Shown here piece by piece: positions 61,679 to 64,000 of a DNA stretch of 64,000 bases. The stretch lies in contig NZ_JAGIOF010000001.1 in assembly GCF_017876535.1 (NCBI RefSeq), forward strand, positions 806,001-870,000, written 5' to 3'. Both the position numbers and the translations under genes were made by a program. Below the pieces are notes generated by a model, which saw only the letters and a list, made by a program, of their open reading frames with translations, made no database searches and was not told the origin of the DNA. Every line of letters begins with the position of its first letter. The first letter of the stretch is position 1. This stretch comes from Paeniglutamicibacter kerguelensis (GTDB lineage Bacteria > Actinomycetota > Actinomycetes > Actinomycetales > Micrococcaceae).

Positions 61679-62119
61679 GTGGATGTAGGACTTCAGGATG
61701 GCATAGAGGCTTCAGTTGATATCGATGCCAGCGCCGGAGCCGTGTGGGAACTGATCAGGGAGCCGGGATGGTTCATCAACGGCGGTGAAATCGGGAAACA
61801 CCAGATAGAAACCAAGGGTGCGTTCTCCGTCGTGCATGATGCAATCTACGGGCGGTTCGATTTCGAGGCGCTCACCCTGGATCCGCCCCGGTACGCGGCA
61901 TTTCGCTCTCTGGGGGGAGACGAGTGGGACGACCCCGTGCCGAATACGCTCATTGAGTTCTGGGTGGAGCGGATCAACTCCGGAGGTGTGCGCCTGCGGG
62001 TCATGGAAAGCGGTTTCGCCGGGTTCGATGCGGAGGAACATGCCCGCGTGCTTTCCTCCAGGACCCTTGGCTGGAAGGTAGAGATGCAAGCCGCCAAGCG
62101 CCACCTGAGCGGAAAGTAG
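61679..62119 (+). CDS. SRPBCC (START-like) family protein
   Basis: 146 residues from GTG 61679 (GAGGGAG upstream). The N-terminus IEASVDIDASAGAVWELIRE is the usual SRPBCC/AHSA1 opening. PNTLIEFWVERINSGGVRLR and FDAEEHARVLSSRTLGWKVE follow the fold to its long C-terminal helix. Such proteins bind hydrophobic ligands; the ligand is unknown. An upstream in-frame ATG at 61631 lies inside the terminator loop and is unlikely. Confidence 0.75.
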   Translation: MDVGLQDGIEASVDIDASAGAVWELIREPGWFINGGEIGKHQIETKGAFSVVHDAIYGRFDFEALTLDPPRYAAFRSLGGDEWDDPVPNTLIEFWVERINSGGVRLRVMESGFAGFDAEEHARVLSSRTLGWKVEMQAAKRHLSGK

Positions 62120-62199
62120 CCTGTCGGTCCGCGGGGCTTCCGCCGCAACGGATCCTTGCCGTGTTCGTCCGCGCCGCCCCTGACCGCCGGTGAAAGAGT

Positions 62200-62242
62200 G
62201 CAAGGCGTTGTTCCCCGCCAGCTGCGGGGAACAACGCCTTGC
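62200..62242. terminator. Bidirectional terminator between the SRPBCC and macrodomain genes
   Basis: 19-bp perfect inverted repeat, arm GCAAGGCGTTGTTCCCCGC, loop CAGCT. Confidence 0.8.
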
Positions 62243-62263
62243 GTCGATCGGGCCCGGGACAGG

Positions 62264-62824
62264 TCAGTGGCCGTGGATCAATTCACTGTCCGTGCGCGGG
62301 GTATCGAATGCCTTGTGGAAGGCTGCCTCGACATCGGTGTTGTAGGCGACCAGGACAACGCGGTGGAGCGATGTCACGTGCCGGTAGGTATCGAACCAGT
62401 TCCTGATTGCTTCGGCGGCGATCAGTGCGACCTCTTCCGGATCCCAACCGTAGGCCCCCGCCCCGATGGCCGGGAACGCGATACTGGTGGCACCCCGACG
62501 GGATGCGACGTACAGGCTGTTGGTGAAGCAATTGGAAAGTACGCGGGTGCTCGTCTGTCCTACATGGCGATTGGGGCCAGGGGTGTGGATCACCCAACGC
62601 GCGGGGAGATTGCCGGCGCCGGTGGCCACCGCCAATCCGGAGGCAAGCCCGTCAGGATAGGTTGTTGCCCGGAGCTTGCGGCATTCGGCCAAGAGCTCGG
62701 GACCCGCTGCCGCATGAATTGCACCGTCAACGCCGCCGCCGCCGAAAAGGGACGTGTTTGCAGCATTGACGATCGCATCAACCTTCAGCTTGGTGATGTC
62801 CCCCTGCACGATGTCGATTTGCAT
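62264..62824 (-). CDS. Macrodomain protein (O-acetyl-ADP-ribose deacetylase type)
   Basis: 186 residues, one macrodomain. VDAIVNAANTSLFGGGGVDG (residues ~15-34) and FPAIGAGAYGWDPEEVALIA are the ADP-ribose-binding loops of the YmdB/MacroD group. These enzymes remove acetyl-ADP-ribose or mono-ADP-ribose marks. The N-terminus MQIDIVQGDITKLKVDAIVN fits the family. Monocistronic; no ADP-ribosyltransferase gene is seen nearby. Confidence 0.92.
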   Translation of the reverse strand: MQIDIVQGDITKLKVDAIVNAANTSLFGGGGVDGAIHAAAGPELLAECRKLRATTYPDGLASGLAVATGAGNLPARWVIHTPGPNRHVGQTSTRVLSNCFTNSLYVASRRGATSIAFPAIGAGAYGWDPEEVALIAAEAIRNWFDTYRHVTSLHRVVLVAYNTDVEAAFHKAFDTPRTDSELIHGH

Positions 62825-63091
62825 TTCAGTGCTCCTGTCAGTGGTCTAGATGTCCTGATAAGCAACACCATACGCCCGCGATCAGCGCCCGGGGATAGAT
62901 CCTCAGTCTTTTCACAGTTCATGACGACGGGGCCGCCCGGGACGGCCGTGTCCAGGGAACGCCACGGCGCCGGTTGCCGGCAATGCGGCTGTTCCCCGTG
63001 GGCGCGGGGCTTCCGGCCGGAGGCTCGGGTAGTGCCACGGGGATTGGTTCGACCCCCATGGATCGGTACCACGGCACCCGGACCAGGATGG

Positions 63092-63898
63092 TTAGGTACT
63101 GCGGTTGGTGTGTTCCGAGACGGTCGCGAATTGGCCCTCGGCAGGAAGCTCGTGGTGGATCTCCTCGTTCCAGTCCCTGTAGACGCTCGTCATGCGGGTG
63201 TAAGGGCCGTATGTAACGGTTTCCAGTCGCAGGGGCAGCGGGGAATTGTTGGTGCTGAGCCACAGGGTTGACTCGGGGGCGCTGAAGTGGTGGGCGGGGA
63301 CGCCGTCCAGATCGTGGACGCCCTGGTATTTCATGTGCTTGTAGTCCACGGAACCTTCGATGAAATCGATGAGTTCATCGATTTTACCGGATACCAGGAT
63401 CATGGATGCGACCTCGGATTCGGGCAGCCTCAGCCAGCGGTCTTCTCGCAGTGCGTTGAGGTAATCGACATGATCAGTGGGTTCAATCAGGTCACCATGC
63501 CATTTGTTGGCTTTGACGAAATAGGTAGAGGTCGATCCCTCCGCGAGCCATTGAACGCGGCCCTTGCCTTCTCGCATTTCGAAGGATTGCGAATGCATGA
63601 AGTCGTAGTCGCCGTCGACTTCGTAGCTGAAGGGCACTCCGTCCATGGTTCCCTCGGCGGACACCTTGACTTCGGCGGACATCTGGAGGGCATCCAGCGA
63701 ATCCCGGAGAATCCTTCGACCCTTTGCATCCAGCTCTGCATCGGCGGAGGTGACCACGGGTGGTGCCGTGGGCGGCTTGGCGCCGGGGGATGGGAGGCGT
63801 GGTGCGTCATCGGCCCCGAAGTACGTGCAAGAGGCAAGGCAGAGCGCGGCCGCGCAGCCTAGGGCAAGTCGCGCCAGGGTGCGCAGCCGGCGTCTCAT
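63092..63898 (-). CDS. Putative lipoprotein, LppX/LolA-like
   Basis: 268 residues. Signal peptide with lipobox LASC after a basic N-terminus (MRRRLRTLARLALGCAAALC). The body has RDSLDALQMSAEVKVSAEGT, TYFVKANKWHGDLIEPTDHV and HHFSAPESTLWLSTNNSPLP, resembling actinobacterial LppX/LprG- or LolA-like beta-barrel lipoproteins. The exact family is uncertain. The ATG overlaps the stop of the upstream ankyrin-type gene by 4 nt. Confidence 0.7.
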   Translation of the reverse strand: MRRRLRTLARLALGCAAALCLASCTYFGADDAPRLPSPGAKPPTAPPVVTSADAELDAKGRRILRDSLDALQMSAEVKVSAEGTMDGVPFSYEVDGDYDFMHSQSFEMREGKGRVQWLAEGSTSTYFVKANKWHGDLIEPTDHVDYLNALREDRWLRLPESEVASMILVSGKIDELIDFIEGSVDYKHMKYQGVHDLDGVPAHHFSAPESTLWLSTNNSPLPLRLETVTYGPYTRMTSVYRDWNEEIHHELPAEGQFATVSEHTNRST

Positions 63899-64000
63899 GC
63901 CCGGAGGTACTCTTCGATCACTGCCTTGAGCTCGGGCAACCCGAACATCTGGGTGACGGCCAGCGCGTTTTGCGCGCCCAGCTTGGGGTCCGCGCCGTTT
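63895..64000 (-). CDS. Ankyrin-repeat-like protein, C-terminal end (5' part outside window)
   Basis: The minus-strand frame is open from the right edge and ends at 63895. The last residues read NGADPKLGAQNALAVTQMFG then LPELKAVIEEYLRA, matching the end of an ankyrin repeat (NGAD, helix-turn-helix, LPELKAVIEEYL). ATGA overlap couples it to the lipoprotein gene. Too short for a firm family call. Confidence 0.6.
   Translation of the reverse strand, partial: NGADPKLGAQNALAVTQMFGLPELKAVIEEYLRA

Noticed and set aside
1..64000. CRISPR arrays, prophage, insertion sequences, tRNA or rRNA genes
   Set aside because: No regularly spaced direct repeats, no integrase, transposase or phage structural motifs, and no cloverleaf or rRNA signatures were seen on reading both strands.

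Overview
The window is a high-GC actinobacterial chromosome segment that looks like a member of the Micrococcaceae (Arthrobacter sensu lato: Arthrobacter, Glutamicibacter or Paeniglutamicibacter type). The basis is gene order (ftsK-pgsA-cinA-clgR-DUF3046-recA-recX-miaB-miaA-dapF-hflX-lexA-hisCBHA-infC-rpmI-rplT-pheST-argCJBDFR), a PriA-type hisA, many GTG starts, and TANNNT -10 boxes placed 6-7 nt before start codons (leaderless messages). Genus is an inference; no rRNA gene is present and no search was possible.

Layout. 1-13.1 kb: end of dapA, RNase J, FtsK, PgsA, PncC/CinA, ClgR-type regulator, DUF3046, recA-recX with an SOS box, miaB-miaA, dapF. 13.1-19.3 kb: RsmC-like methyltransferase (minus), hflX-dinG-like helicase, and lexA divergent from a LysM membrane protein around a second SOS box. 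19.4-25.3 kb: hisC-hisB-hisH-small membrane protein-hisA, then an SseB-like protein and an MFS transporter. 25.3-29.1 kb: DUF1844, then infC (ATC start), rpmI, rplT (with an extra C-terminal domain) and a SpoU methyltransferase. 29.3-35.3 kb: CDF transporter, Nudix hydrolase, pyroglutamyl peptidase, SIMPL and HExxH proteins, LppM-like lipoprotein, and a lipoprotein penicillin-binding protein. 35.4-39.1 kb: pheST.

39.1-55.5 kb is an accessory block between pheT and argC, which I recall as neighbours in related genomes. It carries a secreted helveticin-J-like protein; a fragment of a sugar-permease gene; a Pls/PosA-type single-module non-ribosomal peptide synthetase (A domain, carrier domain, three beta-helix modules separated by membrane-helix pairs) coupled to an M1 metallopeptidase and flanked by two paralogous phosphopantetheinyl transferases; two overlapping unknown genes upstream of the synthetase; a CUT1-type sugar ABC transporter without its ATPase; its ROK regulator, with a near-identical ~31-bp sequence upstream of both transcription units; and a quinone oxidoreductase. 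The synthetase locus is the best candidate for a little-described system: its architecture matches epsilon-poly-L-lysine synthetase, and the A-domain pocket residues I read (D-A-E-S-I-G-T-V-V-K) resemble lysine codes.

55.5-64 kb: the arginine operon argCJBDFR behind an ARG-box-like site and closed by a terminator, then an SRPBCC protein, a macrodomain protein, a lipoprotein, and the C-terminus of an ankyrin-type protein running off the window. No tRNA, rRNA, CRISPR array, transposase or phage gene was recognised.
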